In this document: positions 56,101 through 64,000 of the stretch, piece after piece
How positions within the stretch are numbered: position 1 is the first letter of the stretch
Layout: every line of letters begins with the position of its first letter
DNA from: Chrysaora quinquecirrha
Lineage: Eukaryota; Cnidaria; Scyphozoa; Semaeostomeae; Pelagiidae
Length of the DNA: 64,000 nt
Assembly (NCBI GenBank): GCA_014526335.1
Contig: JACTAT010000059.1
Location: 1,350,271 to 1,414,270 of the forward strand
Reading direction: 5' to 3'
Made by a program: the position numbers and the translations under genes
The notes under the pieces: model-generated
What the model saw: the letters and a program-made list of their open reading frames with translations, nothing else
Told to the model about the DNA's origin: nothing
The model's database searches: none

Positions 56101-58916
56101 GGGGCTTAAGTTTGCATGTCTGAAAATATTGGAATTTAGTTTGTTGAGAACATCTACTTACTATTATCAGTGGACATGATAGAGATATGTAGTTCATCAT
56201 CAGAATCATCGGTTAAGTCTGGAAACCAGCCGGAATCTTCTGATTCGCTTGGAGTTTTTCTAGAAGGAAATTGAGAATCATTGTGATTATCATTTTATCA
56301 TGATCATCTTTCTAATTATCAGCATTATTTTTATCAACTTCATCATTATCATCATCCTCATCATCCTCACCGTCAGCATCATCATCATCATACTTATTAT
56401 CATCATCATGTCGTCATCATAGTCATCATAAGCATCATCATCATTATCATCATCTCGATCATCATCTTTATCATCTTCTTGTCATCATCATAATCATCAT
56501 CATAATCTTTATAATCGTAATCAATATAATCACAACCACCATACTAACCATCATCACCTTTGTCATCATCATAAACATTATCATCATCATGATAATAAAG
56601 ATCATCTTCATTATCATCATCGCAAAAATTAAGTGAAATAGCGGTTTACATCACAATTGCTGACATTACCTGTTTTCGGTTACATTGCTTTCTGGATTCT
56701 CTTCATTTGAATCTAAATCTGATTCAAACTCAGGTTCAGAGTCACTGAGATCCTCGTAAAGTTGATCATTTGCAATATGATTTGCTGCTGCGATGTTTCC
56801 AGCTGGTGGTTCATCATTCGGACCGGGCTGATTTGCATAGCTCAAAGGAGCACATGCTTCACTTTCTTTATCAGATTCATTTTCGATATCATTTAGGATT
56901 TCTTCTGATGAATCGGAGTCGTCTGACTCTACTTCTAATTGAGTAAGGATATCGCTGTAAGAAGAAAATAATACATACTATTATAATATATTCGTTACTC
57001 GTATAGCATTGCCATACGTCTTGCACTAATTTTAAGGTACTGTGGCCTATCAAGCATGGTTGTGGTCTGAGTGGATCAGCGATGTCGGGGAGCCCCAGCC
57101 ACGGTAGCGTCACAACCAGGGTCAAGGTCTCGCTAGTTCTATGTACTTTTTAGATCCTAAAGGCTGGGACTATGTACACCTTTTCATCTTCGCCCTTCAC
57201 TAATGAATTTGCTAAGAAACAAGAACTGTGAGCTGCCATTGGCCATTCAAATTTATAAATGCTGCATCAAGTCTCTGTACTTTGTTTGGAACTCTAGTGT
57301 GTGTTTTTCGTTGATTTGTACAATATTAAGGTCACTGCATGATCATTTTATTTGTTTATTGTTATTTTTTCCCGGGAAAAAATATTTCTGGTTAACTTGA
57401 TATTAAACGTTATAATTTGATTTTATTTTCATAAGCATTGCTTATTAAAAACAAGCAAATTTGTTTCTGAAAATTCATTTGTTTTCCACTTTTCGAATGT
57501 TTCGCTGCCCATCGGCAGCCTCGATCATGGAGTTAATGAATCGAAACATTGTCGCGTTCTATCCATTTGTTCTTAGTACGAATCAATCTCTGGGAATATT
57601 CGAATTCCGCCACTCCTCCTTAGCATTCAATCTTTGCTTCTCCGCATAGAGTATTGCAACAAGTACGAGTTGATCTAGCGTCATAGTTACCAATAGAAAA
57701 GGGTTATGTTTGTCTTTCAATCTGTTTCTTGACAAATCTAGCAGACTTTCAGATATTTATTTATTCTTAGGACGTGTAACAGTAATAATTAAAAATGAAA
57801 TCGAACCTTAACTCAGCCATCGATCCAAGCGGATCATCGGTATTGCACTCTGTGATATGCATTTCTATATTTCGGTAAATCGATTTCTCTTGATTCTCTA
57901 ATTTCTTTCTGATTAGAAAATATCATCTGAGAAAATTTGAAAATTCCCGCAGTTATAAAGATAATGCGTTGAATTTTGATTGTTACGTCATTTTGATTTC
58001 TTTTTTGGCTCTTTTTCTGATTGTGACGTCACGTTGATTACCTAACTTTCTTTTATTAATTGTGACGTCACGCTCAGCTTTCGCGAATATTTGAATTGCT
58101 TTATATTCTTTTATCACTTGCATACTTTTTTTATAAGAACACCTTCACTTTCGTTAAGTCTCGATATTCTAAAGAGCGTTTAATTTTTTGAGCTGAACAT
58201 ATTCTTAATTTATTCTTAAGCGTCAGTTTCCATTTATCGAAACTTTGCTAAGAACTCACAGAGAGCAAAACGTGTTTCGCATTAGCAGCGGAACAGCAAC
58301 TTAACATGAATTTGAATATATTTTTCATGAATGATGAACACTAGGATAGGTTTTTCCACAAGTGGCATACCACAATAGATGGGATTCGAACTTGGACTGC
58401 ATGACCAAATACGTTTGACAAAAGTTTTAAATATATGCAATGGAGCTACGTCCAATGCACGCAAAAGAGGCTCATTTTTCATTATCTATCTTTAGGCCTT
58501 CAGGAACAGAGGATGTTGTAAGGGTCTACGCAGAAGCTGAGACAAAGGTAGCTCCATTTTCAAATTTATTTGCAAAACTAACGCACCTCTTCCGCAAAAC
58601 GCACCTATTTCATCGTTGCTAAAGCGATATTGCTATTTGAACTGGTTATATATATGGTTGGGTGCGTCCAATAATGCGCATACAATTTTCTCGTTAAGAA
58701 CTGGTCTACTCTTTGATTGGGATACATTTTTGGGGGTTAAATGTTACCGGCAGACTGCACAATTCTTGTTACATTCTCTTTTATTTTCAGGAACTGACTG
58801 AGTACCTTAGTGCTGCTGTTTCTCAAATGGTATATGACCTCTGCGGTGGCGTGGGTGACCGACCTGTTATTCCTTCAACAGAAAATGGAGGTTTGAAAAG
58901 GAAATTTTCTAACTAG
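41121..58916 (+). CDS. PGM3: Phosphoacetylglucosamine mutase
   Basis: Interconverts GlcNAc-6-P and GlcNAc-1-P in cytosolic UDP-GlcNAc synthesis. 21 exons: 41121-41206, 41376-41449, 42165-42208, 42320-42405, 42821-42916, 43692-43765, 44536-44663, 45337-45483, 46025-46066, 46268-46348, 47169-47212, 47474-47534, 47766-47824, 48549-48650, 49347-49402, 49489-49549, 50272-50331, 50456-50518, 50658-50779, 58496-58547 and 58791-58916 (TAG). About 554 residues (human 542). Motifs: YGTAGFR, phosphoserine loop TASHNP (Ser63), metal loop [38 protein letters not shown], and phosphate-binding [18 protein letters not shown]. Every junction agrees in phase except exon 9 to exon 10, which is one nucleotide short. 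Intron 19 (50780-58495) separates FVR from PSGTED and hosts two minus-strand genes. Confidence 0.95.
42438..42621 (-). mobile_element. tRNA-derived SINE copy 4
   Basis: Full-length copy in PGM3 intron 4. The minus strand has A-box-like TGGCATTGTGG and B box GGTTCGAGCCC (complement of 42540-42551). Confidence 0.85.
43513..43640 (-). mobile_element. tRNA-derived SINE copy 5, degraded
   Basis: In PGM3 intron 5. Recognisable start GTGCAGGTGAAGGGGAAGTG and an AGCACCAGTCATTGCAATCTC-like middle, but the pol III boxes are lost. Confidence 0.5.
44743..44900. mobile_element. M1 MITE fragment
   Basis: In PGM3 intron 7. Left half only: GTCAAACGATCAAACATTGT followed by GTCAAACAATTGCTTGTCAA. Confidence 0.6.
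45640..45805. mobile_element. M1 MITE fragment
   Basis: In PGM3 intron 8. It ends with ACCAACAATGTTTGATCATT-TGTCCAG; the left side is truncated. Confidence 0.6.
49935..50015. mobile_element. M1 MITE left-end fragment
   Basis: In PGM3 intron 16. CCTTGGCCAAACTATCAAAC then ATTGTAGGTCAATCATTCG, with no right end. A run of related AGAGA/GGCTTA units follows (about 50030-50210). Confidence 0.6.
51132..54009 (-). CDS. Acidic, nuclear-type protein of unknown function, copy A (nested in PGM3 intron 19)
   Basis: Exons (minus) 54009-53954, 53091-52807, 52602-52505 and 52000-51132 (TGA) join in phase to 435 residues starting [18 protein letters not shown]. Residues about 25-145 are very rich in Asp, Glu and Ser ([21 protein letters not shown]), good casein kinase 2-type sites. 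[12 protein letters not shown] could be a SUMO-interacting motif (inference). The C-terminal part has basic clusters typical of nuclear import signals: KKRR (385-388), KRRR (411-414) and a terminal SKRRREE. No enzymatic or DNA-binding domain is recognised. The start is the ATG conserved in copy B, in front of matching exons. CRE-type palindromes lie 120-210 bp upstream. Chromatin or transcription-related function is a guess. Confidence 0.8.
52616..52770. repeat. (ATC)n microsatellite in intron 2 of copy A
   Basis: ATC/TCA trinucleotide tract filling most of the 204-bp intron 52603-52806. It makes poly-Met and poly-Ile/Asp spurious frames. Confidence 0.9.
53177..53340 (+). mobile_element. tRNA-derived SINE copy 6 (shared by the duplicated units)
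   Basis: In intron 1 of copy A, pol III orientation plus. GGTGCTTTGGCCTATCAAGC start, GGGGAGCCCCAGCCACGGTA middle, and CACCATTTCACCTTCACCC end. The matching insertion at 57036 shows it predates the duplication. Confidence 0.75.
54132..54218. promoter_or_regulatory. Cluster of CRE-type sites upstream of copy A
   Basis: TACGTCA (54132-54138), TGACGTTA (54172-54179) and the full palindrome TGACGTCA (54211-54218) lie 120-210 bp before the copy A start codon. The full palindrome is the CREB/ATF site. Function is inferred. Confidence 0.55.
54792..57862 (-). CDS. Acidic, nuclear-type protein of unknown function, copy B (nested in PGM3 intron 19)
   Basis: Exons (minus) 57862-57807, 56954-56670, 56259-56162 and 55660-54792 (TGA). 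Each is exactly the same length as in copy A (56, 285, 98 and 869 nt), giving 435 residues from [18 protein letters not shown]. All splice sites, the acidic N-terminal half and the basic C-terminal clusters are kept; there is no stop or frameshift. In the last exon I count about 15 amino-acid differences from copy A. Most fall in one segment of roughly 40 residues between DEVVIQ and TELSLD, while the flanks are nearly identical. Two intact copies with equal exon lengths argue that both encode protein. Confidence 0.8.
56280..56640. repeat. (ATC)n microsatellite in intron 2 of copy B, expanded
   Basis: About 360 bp of imperfect ATC/TCA repeats. The intron is 410 bp here against 204 bp in copy A, which explains most of the length difference between the two units. 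Confidence 0.9.
57036..57200 (+). mobile_element. tRNA-derived SINE copy 7 (paralogue of copy 6)
   Basis: In intron 1 of copy B at the same place as copy 6. GTGGCCTATCAAGCATGGTT then GGGGAGCCCCAGCCACGGTA. Confidence 0.75.
57983..58070. promoter_or_regulatory. Cluster of CRE-type sites upstream of copy B
   Basis: TTACGTCA (57983-57990) and two full TGACGTCA palindromes (58024-58031 and 58063-58070), 120-210 bp before the copy B start. Copy A keeps only one full palindrome in the equivalent positions. Confidence 0.55.
58378..58450 (-). other. tRNA-like A/B box pair
   Basis: The minus strand reads GTAGCTCCATTGC (58437-58449) and CCAAGTTCGAATCCC (58381-58395), at tRNA-like spacing. No cloverleaf is evident; probably a tRNA-derived repeat remnant at the end of PGM3 intron 19. 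Confidence 0.35.
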
Positions 58917-59335
58917 GCAAATTATTTTTAGAGGAGTTTTAACTATCTAAGATGCATTTTAAATTTGGAACGAACTTAAGTTAATAGTCTATATTCTAAA
59001 ATACATTAGAAATTTATACTGGTCTTTATATTATATATACAATGCGGGCACTCAGAAGAGGGGTATACAGTACCTTTAAAACTTTCCAGAACATTTTTTA
59101 TGATAGGATATGAAGTATATTTTTCCAATGATAAAATTGGTGTAGTTATAAATTTCCCGGCCGATTGCGAGCGCTAAAAATTAATTTAAGTGAGGCTGAC
59201 CACTTTAGCCTCTTTTCTGTACGAATGACTTTTGGCGGGAAATTTGATTCTGGATTCGTGACCACTCAAACAAGGAAGAAATTTTGTATCCTTCATCGTC
59301 CAAAACAATCAGCAGCACGAGGTCTATGGCAAATT
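58917..59335. other. Intergenic, PGM3 3' end to next gene
   Basis: PGM3 3' untranslated region and AT-rich spacer. A short CGGCCGATTGCGAGCGC segment (about 59158-59176) is unusually CpG-rich for this window and may mark the promoter of the next gene. Confidence 0.4.
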
Positions 59336-60274
59336 ATGATGTCGCAAGAAGGTTTAAGAAAGTCAGAAACGGTGAGTTTTCTGTTGTGGAACTATTATTT
59401 ATTTATTATTTAGTAATAACTAGCTGATACTTCAAAGCAAAGAATTATGGTTCAGTTTCTTCAGGGAAATGTCACTCAGTGACTTTGATTTTAACACACC
59501 ACACCCACCAGCTTTCCTATCTATAGTGTGGAGTCTAGGTGCAGATAGCAGAACTGGGTTAGATAGCAGACTTCTTTTTTACGACTTTAAGTTTCACTTC
59601 CAGGATCGTCTTGAAAGGAATGATAACGATAAACAAGAAAATGTTGCCGTTTTGGATAAATTATCAAGAGATTTGGAAAAGATGAGTGAAGGCTTTCATG
59701 ATCTACTTGGTGAGATGAATCCTAATCAACTTATTTTTGCTTTCTTTCTATTATCGTTTTATCTATTTATTTATCTATTTATCTTATTTATTTTCAATTA
59801 ATTAATTAATTAATTAATTTGTTTATTTAGATATGTACGATTATGTATTAGACTAGATAGTAGCCATGTATTCGTTTTATTCGTCTATTTATTTACCTAT
59901 CTAATTGTTTATTCATTCAGTCGTTCATTCATTCACATATTTATTCATAACCCCGCATTTTATGTTTTTTTTGTTTATTTTTTTGTTTATTTACCTATCA
60001 TCATTTACTGTATTTGGGCATTCATTCACTTTTTTATTAGTTTTGGTTTTCATTCATTTTTCATTATTATCTATTTTCTCTCATTTTTTATTTTGGGTTT
60101 TTCTTTTCAGTTCGTTCTGCGTTGATAAATGTGGAGCTTGGTCTGCTGTTCGATCCTGATGCGGTAGAAATTTTGAAAGAAAGTGAAGCAGGTTGCATAA
60201 GATGCTCACAGAAGACAACTGAAATGATGGATAAACCTTTTGGAGCTTTAGAACCCAGGGAAGACATGAAGTAA
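59336..60274 (+). CDS. Small protein of unknown function, probably helical
   Basis: Exons 59336-59371, 59604-59709 and 60111-60274 (TAA) join in phase to 101 residues, beginning MMSQEGLRKSET. An in-frame ATG at 59225 would add 37 residues; the true start is uncertain. The middle is a likely coiled coil (KQENVAVLDKLSRDLEKMSE) followed by SALINVELGLLFDPDAVEIL and a short Cys pair CIRC. Splice sites are good (GTGAGT, GTGAGA, TTTTCAG) and the protein has plausible amphipathic heptads. I do not recognise the family. Its size would suit a small subunit of a trafficking or tethering complex, but that is only a guess. Confidence 0.5.
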
Positions 60275-60647
60275 CTTGCATTTGAAAGCCTTGTTTTTTA
60301 AATATTTGATTTTCACAAAGACGTTTGAGTCTGTCTTGTTCATTGGTCTTGTTGCATGAACTTCATGGGTTATTTGCTTAGATTGAGATCTTAAACAAGA
60401 ATGTCATATTTATTGTTTAGTTAATTTTGTAGATAAGAAAAAAGTTATTCTGTTAGAAAACATGCAAGTTACAGAAGAGTATATTCGAAGATAGAGATGA
60501 CGACGAAAATGATGATGATGATGGTGATGATAATGATGGTGATGGTGATGGTGATAGTAATGGTGGTGGTGATAGTAATGGTGGTGGTGATGATGATGCT
60601 GATGATAATGATGATGACAATGGTTATGATGATGATGATGACAGTAC

Positions 60648-60684
<37 letters not shown>

Positions 60685-61101
60685 TGTGATGATGATGATG
60701 ATGATGACGATAACAATGATGATGATGGTGATGATGATGATGACGATCAGGATGATGATGATGATCGTGATGATGATAATGATGACGATGGTGATGATGA
60801 TGATGATACTGATGATGATGCTGACATTGTCTGGGCATAATCCTGCCTCGTCATATTTGTTCTTGGTACCTTACCCCTGCAGCCTCCTTAGTAAATGCAA
60901 GTAAGCCCTGTTGCCATGTTGGCCTTGAGTGTATTTTCCCTGAAGAATGAAGAAACCCGGAAATGCTCCAGGAAGTGCTCTGGTACTAGTAGGAAGTGTT
61001 CTACAAGTAAAACGAGGAGGTGTACTTTCAGTTGCTTCGCTTTGGGGTCTTCATTTTTATAGCTGGAGAGAAGCACTCTTTCAGATTTTCATAAAGATAA
61101 C
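60275..61101. other. Spacer between the small helical-protein gene and the J-protein gene
   Basis: Contains the 3' untranslated region of the upstream gene, the GAT microsatellite and a short segment that is probably 5' untranslated sequence of the J-protein gene (about 60930-61101). No coding region is supported. Confidence 0.5.
60508..60832. repeat. (GAT/ATG)n microsatellite
   Basis: Imperfect GAT trinucleotide tract. It produces poly-Met on the plus strand and poly-His on the minus strand, which are not genes. Confidence 0.95.
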
Positions 61102-63402
61102 ATGGGATGCTGTAAATCTAAGTCTAAAGTTTCTGAAAATGGTGAGTTTTATCCAGAATATTTAGCCCTTGTACATGCTAAACATCACAAATATCTTTGT
61201 TAGATTAGGCCAATAAGTCAACCAGCGTGCAGTACAGTCTAGTTGCAATCTGTAACCAAAGATTTTGTTTCTCGTTCACTTATTTCCCTTTAAAAAGGCG
61301 AGTCAAATAAAATAATGGGTAGCTTTTTCTAATATATATTGTGGATGCGAATAGAGGCAAAAATATGACCATCCAGCATCCACATTTGATTGAAGCATGC
61401 ATCCATAATAGCAGCTCAAAACGCAAGATGACCCTTTATGCTTTGTGATTTGAGGATTTTCAATTATTTACATTAAATTTCATTTCTTTGTCAATTGCCA
61501 TTTCAGAAGTATACAAGCCACCAGCACTACAAAACGAAGCTGATCCGCTAATATCTCAGAAACAGTCCTATTCTGTGACGTCACCATCAGCTGTTGTCCC
61601 ATCAATTAACACTGGTGTATCTCACAACACTGAAGAAAACCGAAATACCAATGGTAAGAACGTTTTATCTTACAACAGTCACACCAGTGTTGAATGAAAC
61701 CGTTTGTTATTAACATCAACCTTTGATGCAATCTGTGAAGTTGCTTTATGTTAGTGTGAATTATTGTAGTGGTCACTATTGTGTAAAACGATGTACAACA
61801 AAATAGAATACAGCGTCAGGATCGTAGCAAACTGTCTGAAGCAGAATTGTTTGCAGATTAAAATTGCAGGCTGATTGACTGTAATCACTGTGCATGGGTT
61901 TGCACCCGTGAATTTTGCCAACCAAGCTCATCTTTTGCCACCACATTTGCAATAGCCCGCAAAATCTCTACATTTTTCAGAAGAAGGTGCCATACCACAT
62001 TCCCAAGCATCCTTCCTTCTGCTGCGCAACTGATAAGCCAAAGTCTGTAGATTCATAGATTGCTCTAAATTTCTTTTGTTTTGATGGAAATCTCTTACTC
62101 CATTTGAAGAAGCAAGCCTATGTATTCCCTTACGAGATTTTTGTGTTGTTTCCAAGTTTCCTATTACAAAATCAAGAATCACGCAATTTTTGAGACTTCA
62201 CTGTGTGTAATGATAACTGTATTCCGTCAATCACATCACTGTTAGCTGCAGATAGAAATATTAGTAAAGTTAGCTATACACAACATAACTAGAACCATTA
62301 GCTTTAAAAAAGCCCAGTGAAACAAGCCAAGCCTCTTGTCGCCCTTATCAAAGAAGTAAATTCTAATTTAAAAGAGAAATATCTTAGATTTGATATCAAC
62401 TTTCTTGTTTCTATTACAGCATATAAATTTATGAAAAAAGTGCGCATTAAGTTGGTGAAAAAGCTCAAAGGCAGAGAAGAAGATTTGGTACGTGTTTTAT
62501 ACTTCCTTGCAAGCGAAGATTCTTGTTGTCGAAGGACAAGGCCATACACTACACACTGGGACAATCTTAACAAGTTAATGAAAGAATCCGATACAGCTTT
62601 TAATGGTTATGTTGAGAGTATTATAAGAGAAGCTAAAATGCCTGCTGCAGCTCAAGAATTCAATATAGCAATAGAAGCTGATTCAAAAGCATTGCTGGAA
62701 TATTCTGGCAATGCCTTTCCTGCATCTAATTCACAAAAATATGATCTTAGCCTATTGACGAAACCTGATCTTGCAAAAACCTCTAGTTTGATGGGATTAG
62801 TGAACGCCTGGCCGGTCATACCGAATCACAGCAAGACATTGATAATGAATTTTATTAGAAGCTCCTTACCGAAAAATGCCGTCGTTGCCGTACAGTTTTG
62901 CGTGGATAACGTCGAAACTTTCGGCACTGGTTTGGTGTCGGCTGCCTTAGCATCCGTGCATCTTTCTGCGAAAGTATGCGAAGAGATCCGTCGTTGGTGG
63001 AGAGGAGAGATTTCTGGGTTAAGATGCTCTCAAAACATTGTAAACGACACTTTTGCCGTTGCTGCCGGAGGAGTAGGAGCAGTAGCTGGTGGATTCTATG
63101 GATCTGTAGCTGGTCCTGTCGGTGCTGTTGCCGGAGCTGTAATAGGCGGTGTGATTTCTGCATACTGCGCACAATTAATAGTGGATAGACTGACTCAAAC
63201 ACTGTTTGGCCTTCCAAAATCTGAAGCCCTTGAGAATGCATATAATTACCTTGGAGTGAACATGAAAGCATCAAATAATGAGATAAATAACGCCTTTCGA
63301 AGACTTTGCAAGCAACATCACCCTGATAAAGGCGGGGATAAAGATGAGTTCCTCGTTTTACAGTGTCACATGGCAGTTATCAGAGAAGCTCGTGCAACGT
63401 GA
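61102..63402 (+). CDS. Lipid-anchored-type protein with C-terminal J domain
   Basis: Exons 61102-61141, 61507-61653 and 62318-63402 (TGA) join in phase to 423 residues. The N-terminus MGCCKSKSK has Gly2, Cys3-Cys4 and nearby lysines, the pattern for N-myristoylation plus palmitoylation. Residues about 14-62 are polar and probably disordered. A largely helical region follows (KFMKKVRIKLVKKLKGREED). Residues about 308-348 are glycine/alanine-rich and hydrophobic (AVAGGFYGSVAGPVGAVAGA), a likely membrane hairpin. The last 55 residues are a J domain (YLGVNMKASNNEINNAF, then RRLCKQHHPDKGG with the HPD triad at 397-399). It stops after helix III, lacking helix IV. J domains activate Hsp70 ATPase, so an Hsp70 co-chaperone at a membrane is inferred. 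No named orthologue is recognised. Confidence 0.78.
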
Positions 63403-64000
63403 ATGAATAGAAGATAGAAGAGCCTTTCGATAGTATGCCTTTTTCGGCTTAAGCGTCAGCGTAGACCTATTTACATTGTTTAAATGTATCTTCAGTAAGC
63501 GCTGTTTGTTTGGATTGGTTTGGATTGGATTATCTTTGTAATTTCTATGTTAGTGTAAGTTGGTTCTTTCTTTTATTAGTCCATTATGGTTATGATCAGT
63601 TAGTTTAAAACAGTGGGTCAGCATCCTTAGCTTTATCCTCAACTCGAAATTTGCTCGAAATTCTTTGCACAAGAAAGTCGGTGAAGACGTGAAGACGCAC
63701 ATGCTTACGTCAAAAATTGTGTGTATACTTTTACGTATATACATCAGAATGAAAAGTGTATGCATCATACGTCACGCAATCGTACTGTATATACATCAAT
63801 ACATCAATAGAAACATCTGGTGTCCTCGTGTTCGAAGGACTTAATAGCCAACATCAGTTAACAAGCTCGCTATTAGAGAAACGTAAACCTCGTCGCGACA
63901 AACTTGTATTAGCATCCAATTATTGTTAAAAAGCAGTTACGAATGTCAGATCGAAATGGTCTTAGATTTATGGTCAATTACTTTAAAATGTGAATACGCA
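63403..64000. other. 3' flank of the J-protein gene
   Basis: 3' untranslated and intergenic AT-rich sequence with a short GGATTGGTTTGGATTGG repeat near 63512. No gene is supported before the window ends. Confidence 0.5.

Larger units (their letters stand above)
50805..58165. repeat. Tandem segmental duplication (two units of about 3.6-3.8 kb)
   Basis: Unit A is about 50805-54345 and unit B about 54440-58165. Both start with AACAAGCAGAAAA and end near TATAAGA(G/A)CACCTT..CTCGATATTCT. Both carry the same four-exon gene, the same SINE and the same CRE-type sites. Unit B is longer mainly because its ATC microsatellite is larger. Both lie in PGM3 intron 19. About 100 bp of unrelated sequence separates them. 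Confidence 0.9.

Noticed and set aside
60410..60904. Long poly-His (minus) and poly-Met (plus) open frames
   Set aside because: Direct consequence of the GAT trinucleotide repeat; no splice or family support.
62317..62319. GTG at 62317 as the start of the J-domain protein
   Set aside because: A spliced ATG at 61102 with matching phases explains the frame; GTG starts are not expected in an animal gene.

Overview
The window is from the nuclear genome of an AT-rich, intron-rich invertebrate animal. Genes are split by many GT-AG introns and the intergenic and intronic DNA is full of SINEs, MITEs and microsatellites. The protein set (NOC3L, a CUB-domain membrane receptor, a secreted GH20 hexosaminidase of the invertebrate chitooligosaccharide type, GDP-fucose synthase, a kringle/vWA secreted protein, phosphoacetylglucosamine mutase) fits an early-branching or invertebrate metazoan, possibly a cnidarian. 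I cannot name the species. All gene models were built by reading splice sites and phases by eye.

Layout. (1) 63-8363, plus: 3' part of NOC3L, running in from the left edge. (2) 11413-19009, plus: single-pass membrane protein with signal peptide, two CUB domains and a long cytoplasmic tail carrying three PPxY motifs. (3) 20442-23990, minus: secreted beta-N-acetylhexosaminidase, convergent with the CUB gene. (4) 26401-32653, plus: complete GDP-L-fucose synthase (GFUS). (5) 32984-40638, minus: secreted kringle plus two vWA domains with a lysine/glutamate-rich tail. The first vWA unit looks degenerate and may be broken. (6) 41121-58916, plus: complete 21-exon PGM3, divergent from gene 5 with 482 bp between start codons. 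(7) 51132-54009 and 54792-57862, minus: two intact tandem copies of an unrecognised acidic, nuclear-looking 435-residue protein, both nested inside the 7.7-kb intron 19 of PGM3. (8) 59336-60274, plus: small unrecognised coiled-coil-like protein. (9) 61102-63402, plus: protein with an MGCC lipidation-type N-terminus, a glycine-rich membrane-like segment and a C-terminal J domain.

Three genes (hexosaminidase, GFUS, PGM3) belong to amino-sugar or nucleotide-sugar metabolism. PGM3 and GFUS make the UDP-GlcNAc and GDP-fucose donors, and the hexosaminidase releases GlcNAc. This may be chance neighbourhood.

The most notable points are the nested duplicated gene pair with CRE-type palindromes upstream of both copies, the lipidated J protein, the PPxY-tailed CUB receptor, and several repeat families: a tRNA-derived SINE, a TAA-flanked inverted-repeat MITE with an internal 93-bp tandem expansion, a TA-flanked MITE, and a 138-bp element with 9-bp target duplications nested in a SINE. 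One reading-phase conflict (PGM3 exons 9/10) and one broken vWA unit need transcript data.
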